Shown here: piece by piece, positions 10,543-22,740 of the stretch
Position numbering within the stretch: position 1 is the first letter of the stretch
Layout of the letters: the number at the start of each line of letters is the position of its first letter
Assembly: GCA_002900995.3 (NCBI GenBank)
Contig: CM035306.1
Location: 1,364,001-1,428,000 of the forward strand
DNA from: Ganoderma boninense
Lineage: Eukaryota; Basidiomycota; Agaricomycetes; Polyporales; Polyporaceae
Length of the DNA: 64,000 bases
Reading direction: 5' to 3'
Notes under the pieces: generated by a model
Database searches by the model: none
What the model was told of the DNA's origin: nothing
Seen by the model: only the letters and a program-made list of their open reading frames with translations
Program-made: the position numbers and the translations under genes

Positions 10543-11105
10543 CCAGCCCTGAGCAGACCTTCACCCCCGGGCCAAGCGAGCCGACGGCGAATGTGCCTCG
10601 CTATTACTCTCAGCTGAAGAAAGCACATAAGGACCGTGTGGTCCCCGAGCTGAAGGAGGAGGACTTGGAGGAGTCATTTGTGCGAGGTGCTGGGTTGTCT
10701 ATGTTTGTACCATATTTCCTATTAATGCAAATAATCCTTGGTCACAGGAAGTGGCCCTGGCGGTCAGTCCGTGAACAAAACGGAGAACAACGTCCAGCTG
10801 CTGCACAAGCCGACTGGTATCCGTGTCTCGTGCCAAGAGACTCGCTCCCTCAAGCAGAACAGAAAGTTGGCGAGGAAGATATTGCTGGATAAGGTCCGAG
10901 CTGAAGGTCTGCGATCCCAATTTTGATGCTGAGGTTCCCATAGCTCGATGCGATATATAATCCTGGCTTGTCCAAGCAAGAGATGCAGAAGGCGAAACAA
11001 ATCGAGCGAGAACGACGGCGCAGAAAGAAGGCCAAGAAGAAACAGCGGGAGAAGGAGAGGGAGAAGGAGGGCGATGAGGATGAGGAAATGAATATACCTA
11101 AGTAG
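10539..11105 (+). CDS. Mitochondrial GGQ release-factor-like protein (Rso55 / MTRFR type)
   Basis: Class I release-factor catalytic domain without codon-recognition domain, as in yeast Rso55 and human MTRFR (C12orf65), which rescue stalled mitochondrial ribosomes. Exons 10539-10686, 10748-10893 and 10944-11105 (introns 61 and 50 nt) give 151 residues. The GGQ loop is [18 protein letters not shown] at about residues 49-66, followed by [13 protein letters not shown] and the typical very basic tail with [12 protein letters not shown], which in relatives contacts ribosomal RNA. Odd points: the N-terminus is acidic and does not look like a mitochondrial presequence, and the gene has no intergenic space of its own, starting on the A of the upstream stop. 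It is either the second frame of a bicistronic mRNA or has a missed upstream exon. Confidence 0.85.
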
Positions 11106-11573
11106 TAGACTCTCGTTTCCCTCTTGTCATGATCAACACCCGGTTCAGGACTCGCGTATACCTTGGAAATCGCAATGAGAAAGACTTCTTCTTAGGATGT
11201 CGGTTTAATGGCTGATTGTAGAGTACGCCAATGGCAGATGGGCGACATGAGATGTCCGTCGCTCATACCATCTCATAGAACAGGTACTGGTACTGGTTGT
11301 AGTGTACAGACCTCGTCGAGGAAGCAGCAAGAAGGTTGCAAATGACCAAGTCAGAGACGGTCGATCATGGCATCGGTCTGTTCCGGTCTCGAGCCCATCC
11401 GCCACGCGCGCGTTGCACAGCGAGCACGTCCACATCCGCCTCATTTCAAGTCCGCTGGTCCTCATCCGCATTTCATCTCCATCTACTATCCAGATAACAC
11501 GTCCGCCTCGACGGATACCCCGAGCAAATAATCCATCACGCAGGCCATTCATCCGTACGCACAGTCACCCCCA
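11106..11573. other. Intergenic, probable CAP promoter
   Basis: 468 bp between two genes on the same strand. A long plus-strand frame crosses it into CAP exon 2, but its upstream part shows no coding character. Confidence 0.35.
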
Positions 11574-13647
11574 ATGGCGTCCGGCGGGCTGCACTCGCTT
11601 GCGACTATCATCAAGAGGTGCGTCTCCGACGCGCGTCCCTCCGCTGTCTCGCGGCGTAACCCCCAGCCTCGGGTTTTGCTTTGTGTGCAGGCTTGAGGCG
11701 ACGACTTCACGCATGGAGGACCTTGCGGCTGTCGCGACCTCATACCTCCCACCCTCGGCTCAAGGCGCCGTTGCTGCTGCGCCTGCGGTGACCCCCAGCT
11801 CGTCTACGAACATCGAGCCCACTCCCGTTCCGCCTCCGGCACCCCATGCGCCTGCTGCCGCCCCAACGCCTTCCGCGCCAGCTGAGACTCCGAGAAGTGT
11901 CGTCGCGTTCGACGAGCAGGTTATTGACGGGAAGCTGAAGTCGTTCGTCGAGCTCACGAACAGCTTCGCTAGTGCGTCTGTAATCGAGCAGGTATGTTTC
12001 ACAGCCTTATCGATTTCTGACTTGTGTTCACGTGTGATCCATATATGTGGGATCCTCCGGGATAGGTCGGATTGGTCGAGCAGGAGTTCAAGGACCTCCG
12101 GGAGCTGCTCTTGGTTGCTGCCTCTTGCAAGCAGCCCGGGCCAGGCGACTTTGAGAAGCTGCTTGGGCCCCTCCAGAAGGATATCGAGGCGATCACGCGC
12201 GCAAAGGAGGCGAACAGGAAGGACAGGGAATGGTTCAACCATCTTTCTACTGTTGCGGAGGGTGCACCATGCGTTGGGTGGGTTACCGTCGTAAGTATTT
12301 TCTGTCGTTCTCGAAGCTCGCTTTCCAACCGCATGTCTCTGCAGTCTCCCAAGCCTGGACCGTACGTGGGTGAGATGAAGGACTCGACGCAATTCTACGG
12401 AAACCGTGTGAATCAAGGAGTTCAAGGAGAAGTAGGGTCGCTTGCTGTGTCTGTCTAGAGGCGAAACTCACGCTGGTTGACAGGGACCCCAAGCACGCCG
12501 AATGGGTCAAGGGATATGCCGCATTGCTAGAAGAAATGAAGAAATACATTATGGAATACCATACCACTGGCCTCAAGTGGAACCCCAACGTAATCCAGCC
12601 AAACCCTTCTTGTCACATTGTGCTCAATATCCTTCGTAGGGTGTTGATGTTGCTCAATTTAAAGCAACCTCCTCGAGCGCAGTCCCACCTGCACCTGGAC
12701 CACCTCCGCCCCCACCGCCACCGCCTCCTCCAGGAATCCCTCCACCGCCTCCCGCTGGCGCTCCTGCTCCGGCCGCAGGCGGAGGAATCAGTGCTGTGTT
12801 TGAACAGCTGAACCGCGGAGAGGATGTCACGAAAGGCCTGCGCAAGGTTGACAAGAGTGAAATGACACATAAGAACCCTGCGCTCAGGGCGGGCGGCACT
12901 GTTCCCAGTACAACCTCGTCCCCATCCAGTCGTACGTTCCACCTCTGGTTTTGGAGATTCTTACCGGCACTAAGGAACCTGGGGCAGCTGCTGTGAAGCG
13001 ACCGGTGAAGCCGAGCAAGCCTCAGGCCCTTATGGGCAAGAAGCCCGCCAAGTTCGCGCTGGAAGGCAACAAGTGGATCATTGTAGGGTTGTTCCACTAA
13101 AAATGCCGACTTTGATTCTGATGGTCGTCGAAACTGTGCAGGAATACCAAGAGAACCAGAGCCTTCTGACGGTTGACAACGTCGAGCTCAGCCAGACGGT
13201 CAATCTCTACGGCTGCAAGAGCTCTACAATTGTCATCAAGGGGAAGGTCAATGCGATCACCCTCGGTTCGCGCATTCCTTCAAATTTGTTTCTGTAGCTG
13301 CATACTAATGTGTCTATGCTGGAAACAGTGAACTGCACCAAGACAAGCGTGCTTGTCGAATCGGTAATCTCGTCTGTTTCGGTGACGAACTCTCCATCGT
13401 TTGCGCTGCAAATCACAGGCAAGGCACCGACGATCCAGCTCGACTCGACGGATTCGGGACAGATCTACCTCTCCAAGGAGTGCCTGGGTGTGGAAATTAC
13501 CACGGCGAAGTGCAGCAGCATCAACATCAGCTGCCGGTCGAGGGCGAGGAGGACGGCGTGTTCAACGAGCACCCTGTGCCAGAGATGTTCAGGACGACGA
13601 TTGTCGATGGGAAACTCGTCACCACCGTAGTCGAGCATGCCGGATGA
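11574..13647 (+). CDS. Adenylyl cyclase-associated protein (Srv2/CAP), with two frame breaks
   Basis: CAP recycles cofilin-bound actin and, in fungi, binds adenylyl cyclase. Exons: 11574-11617, 11691-11991, 12066-12290, 12345-12431, 12484-12589, 12640-12931, 12988-13082, 13142-13265, 13329-13647. The N-terminal RLE-type cyclase-binding helix (RLEATTSRMEDL), the helical folded domain (KDREWFNHLSTVAEG, FYGNRV), a polyproline tract coded around 12690-12770 and the C-terminal beta-helix CARP domain (LEGNKWIIEYQ, TVVEHAG end) are all present. Two single-base problems break the frame: after NRVNQ the sequence reads CAAGGAG where the family needs CAAGAG (near 12416-12419), and near 13530 AGCTGCC lacks one base before the PVEGEEDGVF segment. 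Each is a change in a 2-base run, so sequencing indels are more likely than decay. Confidence 0.9.
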
Positions 13648-14252
13648 GATGGGATGGCGAAGGTCGCGTGTGCCGAGATGCTCTCGGTTCCTGGAGCTGG
13701 AAGGCGTGGCGAGACTGGGGACTCGGCCGAAGTCGTGACGATGATACCTGTAGTTCTCCGACGCATATTTGGACATGTTTTTGGAATCATACAGTACTTC
13801 GTTCCAATGAATGTTTTACACCGCTAGTCCTCTTGCCACAGATAGCCGGCGTCGTCAGTGTACTGTAAAACATTCAGGTGGAGAAGGCGATGATGATGCG
13901 GTGGGTTCGTTGTGGCACATTCCTGATAAGTCGGGCGATCACGACAACGGCAGCAGGCGGCTGTGTCTCAGGCGCGGTAATATTAATCTCATCAACCCTC
14001 GTGAGCCCCGGGCCAAGCCCCAGTCCTCTTCTTCTCCGCGTCCTCTTCCGATTACTCTCATCCCACCTCGCCGCTACTTCACCACCATCCCAATAGGATC
14101 CAGCTTTGATCTCTGCGCGCGCGCCGTTGGTGAAAGCATATGGATAACCCTGGATGGCACGCGTTCCAACGAGCGAACAAGGTGGGTAGTCTGACTTGCA
14201 TCTCGCGCGTTCCGCGATCGCCACAGCGTCGTTGACGTTGCTCGCGCTCGAC
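13648..14252. other. Intergenic, probable promoter of the PhoD-like gene
   Basis: 605 bp between two same-strand genes. No supported frame; CT-rich sequence near 14020-14070 would suit a fungal promoter or 5' UTR. Confidence 0.35.
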
Positions 14253-17200
14253 ATGCAGGATGAGGCCCGATGGAGCAGATACCGAGGGCCCGACGGCAGG
14301 TTCCAACCGGTCGAGGAGGTCGGACCTATGTCCGAGCCCTTCATCGGGGGCTTCAACCTCCCTCCGCCCTCCCCAGCGCCCTCTTTCGGAGGCCCACCAC
14401 CGCCCCTACCGCCGAAGGATGCATTGTGGAACACCCACAACGCGCGCATAGCGAGCAACGCCAGCTGGTCCGACGGCACCTCGCGTACCGCGTCGATGAA
14501 CTCGACCCAGTCCATGTTCGCGAACATGAACGCCGTCGAACGCTCCAAGCACCTTCGCGTCGCGCGTACGAACCCGTACCTGCAGTTTATGGTCGGCCCT
14601 CTCCTGCGCTACGACACCGTGGACGAGGCGGGGGTGTGGCGTGGTGCGGCGATGATCGTTAGTAAGTGATACCGCCCACATACGTCCACTGCGATGCGGG
14701 CGCTGCCAGACACGGCCGCTGACCGGTACGTTTGTAGCCGCGGACGCGGGTTCTGTATACGAGCCGCATCCATGTTTGACGTACAACTGGGACCCCACTT
14801 ATACGCCGACCGGAGGCAACCTGAAGCGGCAGCCTTCGTCACGAATGCGCGGGCAGTCCTTCGATCTTGGACCTCATCCTGCGGACCCATGTCCATTAGT
14901 GCGCAAGTATCTCCGGAGCTTGAGAACGGAGGCGCATACAATGGTTCCCGTGCACACCTTGAGCAGCGCCGAGTCGACGGCCAAGAGCTTTACGTATATT
15001 ACGGCCATGGCGGGTAGGTCTCCGCGTCTTCCTCAACGCGCCAGACTGAGACACTGACGCGGAAAGGGATCAGGACCTTCACATTTTGGCGGTTCATGAT
15101 TGAGGTCCCTCTCACGGAGCACGAAATGAAGATCAATTACACCGTCAATAATGGCATTGAGCTTAACTTCCATGTCCCGGGCCGCAACCAGAACATGCGG
15201 TGGGCAGCCTACTCCGTGAGCATTCCACCTTCCATTCGCGCGAACGAAACGACGGTGTTAAAGCGGGCGTAGTGCAACGGCTTCAGTGCCGGCGTGAACC
15301 CTGACGACTTCCGAGGACCCGGGTTCAAGAGCGGTTACGACCCGGTCTGGATGGACCTCCTCACTCACCACTCTGAAGAGCCGTTCCACGCGCTGATCGG
15401 GGGTGGCGACCAGCTGTACTGCGACAGTATCATTCGAGAGCCGGAGATGCAGGATTGGGTCAACCAGTCGAAGCCTGAAAATAAAATGAACTACCGGCTT
15501 ACCGAAGAAATGGCTCTGGCTATCGATCGGTTCTTCTTCAATCACTACTGCCAGTCGTTCCGGAGCGGCGCGTTCGCCCGAGCCAACAGTACAATGTACG
15601 TGTTCCTTGCCAGTCATCTGTCGCGCGTGGGCAATTGAGCTTACGCTGGCGGCTTCCAGACCGATGCTCAACATGCTTGGTGAGCAGTTCTCTGCAGTCC
15701 GGCACTTCGAATCGCTGTTACTGACACGATTTCTCTTCCAGATGACCATGGTGAGCGGCACGGTCAGTCTACGGTTTCGTTTGCGCTAACTTGATCCCCA
15801 CGTAGACCTGGTAAGGTTCAGCAGACAAATTCAATCGTGGCGGGTACAGAACTGATGTATGATGCTCCACTTCAAAGATCGACGGCTTTGGTAGCTGTGG
15901 GTGGTCGATCTAACCTTCAACCGCAGTTTGCCATTGCTCACGCTTATTCTTAGATCCCGACGACCTGATGAGGTCCTCAGTATTCAGCACGTGAGCATGG
16001 TCTGCCTGTTCAGTTATCGAGCTTGTGTTGATGTCATGCCTCACATTCGTTGCGCCCCGACTCCGCGACGCTTCTGCATAGGATCGGGTCGCGTGGCTAT
16101 TTCTTCTTTCTTCTATTCCAGTGCTTCATCAACCGTAAAGTTTTTATGTACCATATTATTTCTCCTGCTGATTGTCGGACGCAGCGGATATTGACGGGCG
16201 GGATGACCGACGACATCCCTTCAAGTCACTGATTATCGGCGGGGACGGTCCTTTCGTCCCATTTCCATCTCATTCGTTCCTGGCACGAATGGGTCCAACT
16301 GTGTATATGCTACTCCTCGATTGCAGGTGTGTATATTTCGTGAATGGACCTGACCCTTGACCAATTAGTATCACAGGGCGGAACGCAAGAAGGACCAAGT
16401 ATGCAGCCCGACGGAATATCAGGCCGTTTTTGCGCGCATGAACGCGCTTCCAAGGACCATGGAGCATATGGTTATCCAGACCGGTATGTTGTATTTTGCG
16501 CGGTCTCTTCCAATGCAGTTCAAACACCAATCATGACAGGTATTCCGATCGCCTATCCACGGATGGTGTTCCTGGAGAGCGCACTCGATTCGAAGCTCAA
16601 CCCTTTGGTTGCTCTCGGCCGGAACGGTTCGCTAGGACTGTCAGGTTTTGTCAACAAATTCAATGCGGATGCAGAACTGCTCGATGACCTTGTGCGTATC
16701 CTCCACTCCCGTTCATAGAGTGCAACGCTCACTTGGGTGCGCTAGAATGACCACTGGACTGCCAAGTCGCACAAGAAGGAACGAAATTGGTTCATCCTCG
16801 AGATGCAAAAATACGCCAAGGCTACCCACGCGCGCGTCAGCTTCATATCAGGCGATGTCCACTGCGCTGCGGTCGGAGTGCTCAAGACCTTCGTCAAGGA
16901 GAAGAAAAGGGGCGATGTCCCACCGGGCCTGGATTACCGATACATGCTGAACATCGTTTCGAGTATGTCCTTTCGTTGACTGTTGGCTGTTTTTTCACCA
17001 GACGTTTAATAGGCGCGATCGTGAACACTCCGTAAGTGGTGGTTGACCCAATCGTAGGCATGAGTAACCGCTCTGACATGCTGTAGACCACCAAATGGCG
17101 TGATCACCATGGTGTCCACACTCTCCAGCAAAACCCATCGGACACTTCATCACGAAGAGACGGATGAGACCATGGTAATCATGTCCACTTCGACGGTACA

Positions 17201-17465
17201 CGTGGGTGCTAACTGCTTCGAAGGTTCCCATTTTCGACAAGGACACCGACGGATCCACACCGAAAAGCAAGTACATCATGGGCAAACGCAACTGGTGTAG
17301 TGTGAAGTGGGATCCATTGACTGGTGATCTCGTCTGGGACATCCGTGTCGAGATCTCGAAGGGCAACGGAACGACGACTGGGTGAGTCATTTTAGCTCTA
17401 CGCAACCAATAATTGCTCAATCCTCTTCCAGCTATTCTATACGCTCCCCTCCGCCACGATGGTGA
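14253..17465 (+). CDS. PhoD-like metallophosphatase, 18 exons with two micro-exons
   Basis: Member of the fungal PhoD-like phosphatase family (calcineurin-like metal centre; substrate unknown). Exons: 14253-14661, 14738-15013, 15067-15215, 15273-15595, 15660-15679, 15742-15750, 15806-15810, 15878-15896, 15954-15990, 16082-16134, 16185-16326, 16377-16483, 16540-16691, 16746-16962, 17013-17031, 17087-17174, 17224-17381, 17432-17465. All 17 introns (49-91 nt) are GT-AG and phases sum to 738 residues with no break. Metal-site motifs: GGDQLYCD, MLDDHDLIDGFGSYPDD and SGDVHCAAVG. The second motif is assembled from six exons, including one of 9 nt (ATGACCATG) and one of 5 nt (ACCTG). The start is the first ATG in frame; there is no signal peptide. 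A conserved tail holds KRNWCSVKWDPLTG. Confidence 0.9.
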
Positions 17466-17758
17466 CCACTCTCATGCACATATCCTAATGCCTTCATACC
17501 CATGCTATACCGCCCGCTTCCTTATTCGTACTCCTGCGCGCTATCATTACGCTCCACACCGCTCGCGTTTCCGTACTGGCACTTCTATCATATGTCGAGC
17601 TGTGTAATCGCTGCCGTTGTTGAATACCCCTCTGTATCTATTACCATTATTCGCAGTCATGTAATATGCGTTCTACACCGTCTGTTACAACAACAGAAAT
17701 AGCTTATCGTGATCCGCCGTCCATGGAGTATCAACAACAACTACACCACAGTCTGCGG

Positions 17759-19794
17759 TTAGCGGCGTACACCGTACGAGTAGTTAACAGCGTCCTCTAT
17801 CGGGTCCACATCGCCGTCTGTCTCGATGCCACCACCGTCGTGCGGTGCCGGCTCGCTGTCCTCGTAGTCCGTGTTATACGCACTGTTATCTCCGTATCCC
17901 GCCAGACCAGCGATCTGCGCGTCGAGGCTGGACGTGGCAGTCGGCGCAGGCGACGGCAGCCGCTCGCTGCCCGGCGTCGCGGCATCGTGCACGCCAGCCT
18001 CGTCGAAGCTCGGGATGATCATCGGCGGCGCATAGCACTCGCCCGTCGCCAGCGCGGGGTCGTTGCGCGAGAACGCACCCAGGATCGGCGCGGGCGACTG
18101 CTCCGCGGTCCTGGCGCGCTTGTGCGACTCCGGCTCCAGCGACTTCTGCTGCGCGGTCTTGCGCTCGCGCCGCGCCCCCGCCTGCGCCTTGCGCTTCGCC
18201 TTCTGCTGCTCGGCCTTTTCGTGCCTCCGGTGCTCCTCCTCGGTGCCCGCACGGGATTGCGATCTGGCGTCAGCGCGCCGATGGCTGGTGCTCTCTGCGG
18301 CCGCGGAGGAACGAGCGACGGCCTGGTGTTTTGGTGCATCTTTCTCCTCCTGCTCGTCCATGGCCCACTGCTCCTTCATAAACTCGCTGTACCGCTCGCA
18401 CACGGGACGCCACGTCGGCTTGGCATGCGGCTGGGGCTTGATGTCAACCTCTGCCGGGTTGGCGACGACCGCGTCGATGTCTGGGGGCGGGGGAAACACG
18501 AAGTCGGGCCCAGGGTTTATCTCGACCTGTGCGCCGTTGAAGAGGGAGATGAACGGGTAGTAGCCAAGCATGCCGTCGTCGAACGGGTTCTCTTTGTGCT
18601 CCCGGATGCCCTCCTTATTCGCCCGCTTCTTTTGCTCTGCCTTGCTTGGCGGCGTCCGCAGCGGCAAGTAGTCGTAAAAGTCCTGGAACGCGATCCCCTG
18701 ACACTCCCCATTCACGAAGAACGCGATGTATGAATCGCTGCCTAACGTCGGCACGGGCCGCATGGGCGTCGTCTCGGGGCCGCCGCCCTTGCCGCGCCCC
18801 GTCGACGGCACGTTCTTCACGGTCGCGCTCTTCTTCGACGATGGGAGTGATTTGGCATCCGTCGCCTTCGAGCGATCATTGGCGTCCATCAGCGCGATCA
18901 TCTCCTTCGTCTGCGGGTACTCGAGCGACTCGAAGTACTCCTGGCCCTTGAACTCGATCGCGATCCGCTCGCGCTTGATGTGCGCAGGGTCGTACGGGTC
19001 GCGCTTCTCCGGTTTGCGTCGGGGCGGGAGGCAGATGTACATGCCCACGACGTCCCCCGTCTGGAACGCGCGTCCGTATGGCCGCGGGCGCGACAGGTGC
19101 ACTTTCTCGCCCGTCTTGTCGCGCATCGCGTAGCTGTAACCGTCGTAGCCCGCGGGGGCATTCAAAGCGGCCTCCCGGCGCGCCCAGCCCAGCCGAACGT
19201 GGCTGCCCTCCTTGCGCTTCATGCCCGCCGCCTTGTCCCCGGCCCCCAGCTCGATCTTGACCTCCATGTACCAGCGGCCCTCGCGCATGGGCGCGTTGCA
19301 GCGCGCGCTTCGGAAGCCCTTCTCGCCCTGCAGACGCAAGCCGTCCTGGGTCACCCGGATGAATGGGCTCCGGTCCTCCCACGAGACGCGGAAGTGTGTG
19401 GGGTGCGACTCGATGGTGCGGAAGGGGATGGCGTTCTCAGGCGAGGTTACTCCGGCAGGGGTGTATCGGAAGTTGAGGCGGTTGAAGCACAAAGGCTCGG
19501 TGGTGTAGAACTGGGAGCCAGGGACGACAGGCACGAAGCCTGGGTGTCGTGAGATGCTCAGACGGGGTCGGGAGGCGAGGTCGGCGTGCCGAAAGCTGAG
19601 GACGAGGTTCTCAGGGGCAGGGGTGCCCGCGCCAGGGTCGGAGGGAGCTGGGGACGCGGCGGCTGCGTGTGCGAGGGCGCCATGTTTGCGCTTTTTGCTG
19701 GTCTGAGGTTGTGTGTGGGTGAGGGGATGGGGACGGGAGGAGGAGTGGCGGCTGCTGAGGGGGAGACTTGGCGGGCGGTGGCCAGGACCTCCAT
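17759..19794 (-). CDS. Ash2/Bre2-like SPRY protein, COMPASS histone H3K4 methyltransferase subunit
   Basis: Ash2/Bre2 activates the SET1/COMPASS H3-K4 methyltransferase in the nucleus. The large exon 19702-17759 encodes a split SPRY domain: YYMEV-type strand REGRWYMEVKIELGAG, HVRLGWARREAALNAPAGYD, DGYSYAMRDKTGEK, GDVVGMYI, then, after a long charged insert, YIAFFVNGECQGIAF and YYPFISLFNGAQVEINPGP. A Lys/Arg/Glu-rich coiled stretch and an acidic C-terminus follow. No ATG lies upstream in that frame, although it stays open to 20101. A 27-nt first exon (19794-19768, MEVLATARQ) joins in phase 0 through a 65-nt intron with a weak GTCTCC donor, landing on TSKKRKHG, which I take as the N-terminus. 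There is no PHD finger, as in yeast Bre2. 656 residues in this model. Confidence 0.87.
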
Positions 19795-20272
19795 ACCGAG
19801 GCTTGTCAAACCGCCTGCTGTCGAGACACCCGTCTAGATCTGGATGGTACTCACGACGAGCCTTACGATCGGTAGGTATCTGGTTTACGATGGAATGCCG
19901 CAAATGATTGAGAGTCGTGGAAGTCTTTGAATGTGGCAGAAGCTGTCCAGGGTTTCTGCGTCTGAATGGGCGCGTCAAAGATGTTTTTCCAAGGACAGGT
20001 TTTGAGCTAAGCTGTACCGAAGATCGGTGAGCTCGAGAGAAAAATGAGAGGGGATGAGCGTAGTGGTCAGAGAACAAGTCTGCTGGAACCTCACAGAGCA
20101 AGGAAGGAATATCCGGCGCTAAGGAGCCAGTGCCCGCAGTTGGCCGGCCCGGACCAATTACGGGGTGCTCTCATCGCATCACTGTTCCTCGCCACCAACC
20201 CACCACCGTCCTCTGCACTCTCCCTTCAGAGCTTCAGACCTGCGATCAAACATCTCAAGGCGTGGTAGGACC
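19795..20272. promoter_or_regulatory. Divergent intergenic region, Ash2-like / E2
   Basis: 478 bp between opposite start codons. The Ash2-side reading frame happens to stay open through most of it, which I treat as chance because it offers only a TTG start. Confidence 0.4.
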
Positions 20273-21247
<975 letters not shown>

Positions 21248-22740
21248 AAAGGCATCAAGCAGATATCTCCTCGATCATGTATGATATGTCTCATGTTCCA
21301 AGAAGCTGTATTTTTTGCATTGTGAATCCTTATGTCTGAAGAGGATATAATATGGTGCGCTCTCACTCTCTCATCTCACAAACTGACCTGCCTCAGTGCC
21401 CTCATTTGATTCGCATTGGAATAAGACAACCCATGGCAGACATGTTCCTTTAATGCTGCAGGAAACTGCCTACAGGATCCTTATGAAAGCCGGCTCGAGA
21501 TGCGGGGGCCATGATCGCGGATGCACATTGCTCATCGCGAACACGCGAACAACAGTCTGAGAACCCAAGACGGTCCCTTCGCACAATTTCAGACCTTCAG
21601 ACTCATCTTTCCGGTCATCAGGAAACTAGTAAGACATAATGTTACAAGGTGTGTAGACGACTTCCATGCGTTTTCTCCCAAGACACGTGCCGAAGAAGAC
21701 GACACGACCAATTCGCATCTCTGTTGCATCAAAGTTCTATTCTGACAAGCGGATGTCCTTGCTCGTTGTAAGTAGGCATCTTTCTATTCGTGTGGCCAGA
21801 GGCGCGTTGTTTCCGCCAGCGAGCGTCATGTTCCTGCCATTGCGTGTTCCTCTTCAAGGGCTTTTGGGGGGCCATGAATGAGTTGAGGTCCTTCCATAAT
21901 GATGGAACAGTAGGTCGAGTGTTTGTATCCGCTTCTTCTGACTTGTCTTCGAGGTAGAAAACATGATAGCGCGCACAGCTTCAGAGAATGTGAGAGTGTC
22001 GTGAATCAACGACAACGATTGCCTTATTTGGACGAGCGATGGCGATAACTTAGTAGGTGGGTGGTGCCTGGCGTTCCTTCCCGACTCTATTGTTGGCTTG
22101 CAAGTGCCTCGTTCTTCACATTAATATTGTGCATATCTGACCTCAAGCAGCATTACGAGTGTGCAGGTAACTGGGTACTTATTGTAGAGTGTCGAGCATT
22201 AGAGCTTATCCATAACAACAATCGGAAGTGGTTCACTTTCGGATTCACGGTTTGAGGATGATGGGACCCCAGGAACCCTGGTAAAGTGTTGTTCCGGCGC
22301 ATCAAACGAGCGAACTCGACCTTCTCCTCCCTGAGCCTGCCTCCTCCTCCCATGTCCCACCTTGCGGTGTTCCTTCGTAGCTCCCGTTGTCCTCATTCTC
22401 TCCTCGAGCTGTGACCGTCTCATCACCACCTCGTTACGGCACGGTCAACGAAGAACGTCCTAATTAGGCACCACACCCCAAACTCGTGGCCAACACGTTG
22501 CGCTCCTTCACCCAGGTTCTCCCCTTCTCCCCTGGCCTACCTACGGCCCTGTAACCTCCAGTCTATCCTTCAGAATTGATTGAATAAACTTGATCCACTC
22601 ATTACCAATATCATCTTGCCGCCAACGCCGAATACGCGAAAGTCAAACCGCGTATTCTTAACAGCTGCTTAACAGTCACGCCCGCTCAACGTGTTATCCT
22701 CGAGGCTATCGAAACGAGGGTTCCGTCTCGACAATTGGCC
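21248..22740. other. Intergenic 1.5 kb, no gene recognised
   Basis: Both flanking genes are on the plus strand, so this holds the E2 3' flank and the promoter of the 1694-residue gene. Only short, unlike-protein frames occur. The sequence looks more A+T-rich than the neighbouring exons. Confidence 0.4.

Noticed and set aside
11302..11617. Possible upstream coding extension of CAP in the frame starting 11302
   Set aside because: The frame joins CAP exon 2 only by reading through intron 1; a short ATG exon (11574-11617) with a GTGCGT donor gives the expected CAP N-terminus.
17666..18733. 355-codon plus-strand frame
   Set aside because: Antisense shadow of the Ash2-like exon. Its Arg/Leu/Val-rich product has no domain, whereas the minus strand encodes a clear SPRY protein.
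19795..20101. Upstream extension of the Ash2 frame to 20101
   Set aside because: The only start is TTG, and the extension shows no conservation-like pattern. A 27-nt ATG exon at 19794 joins cleanly instead.
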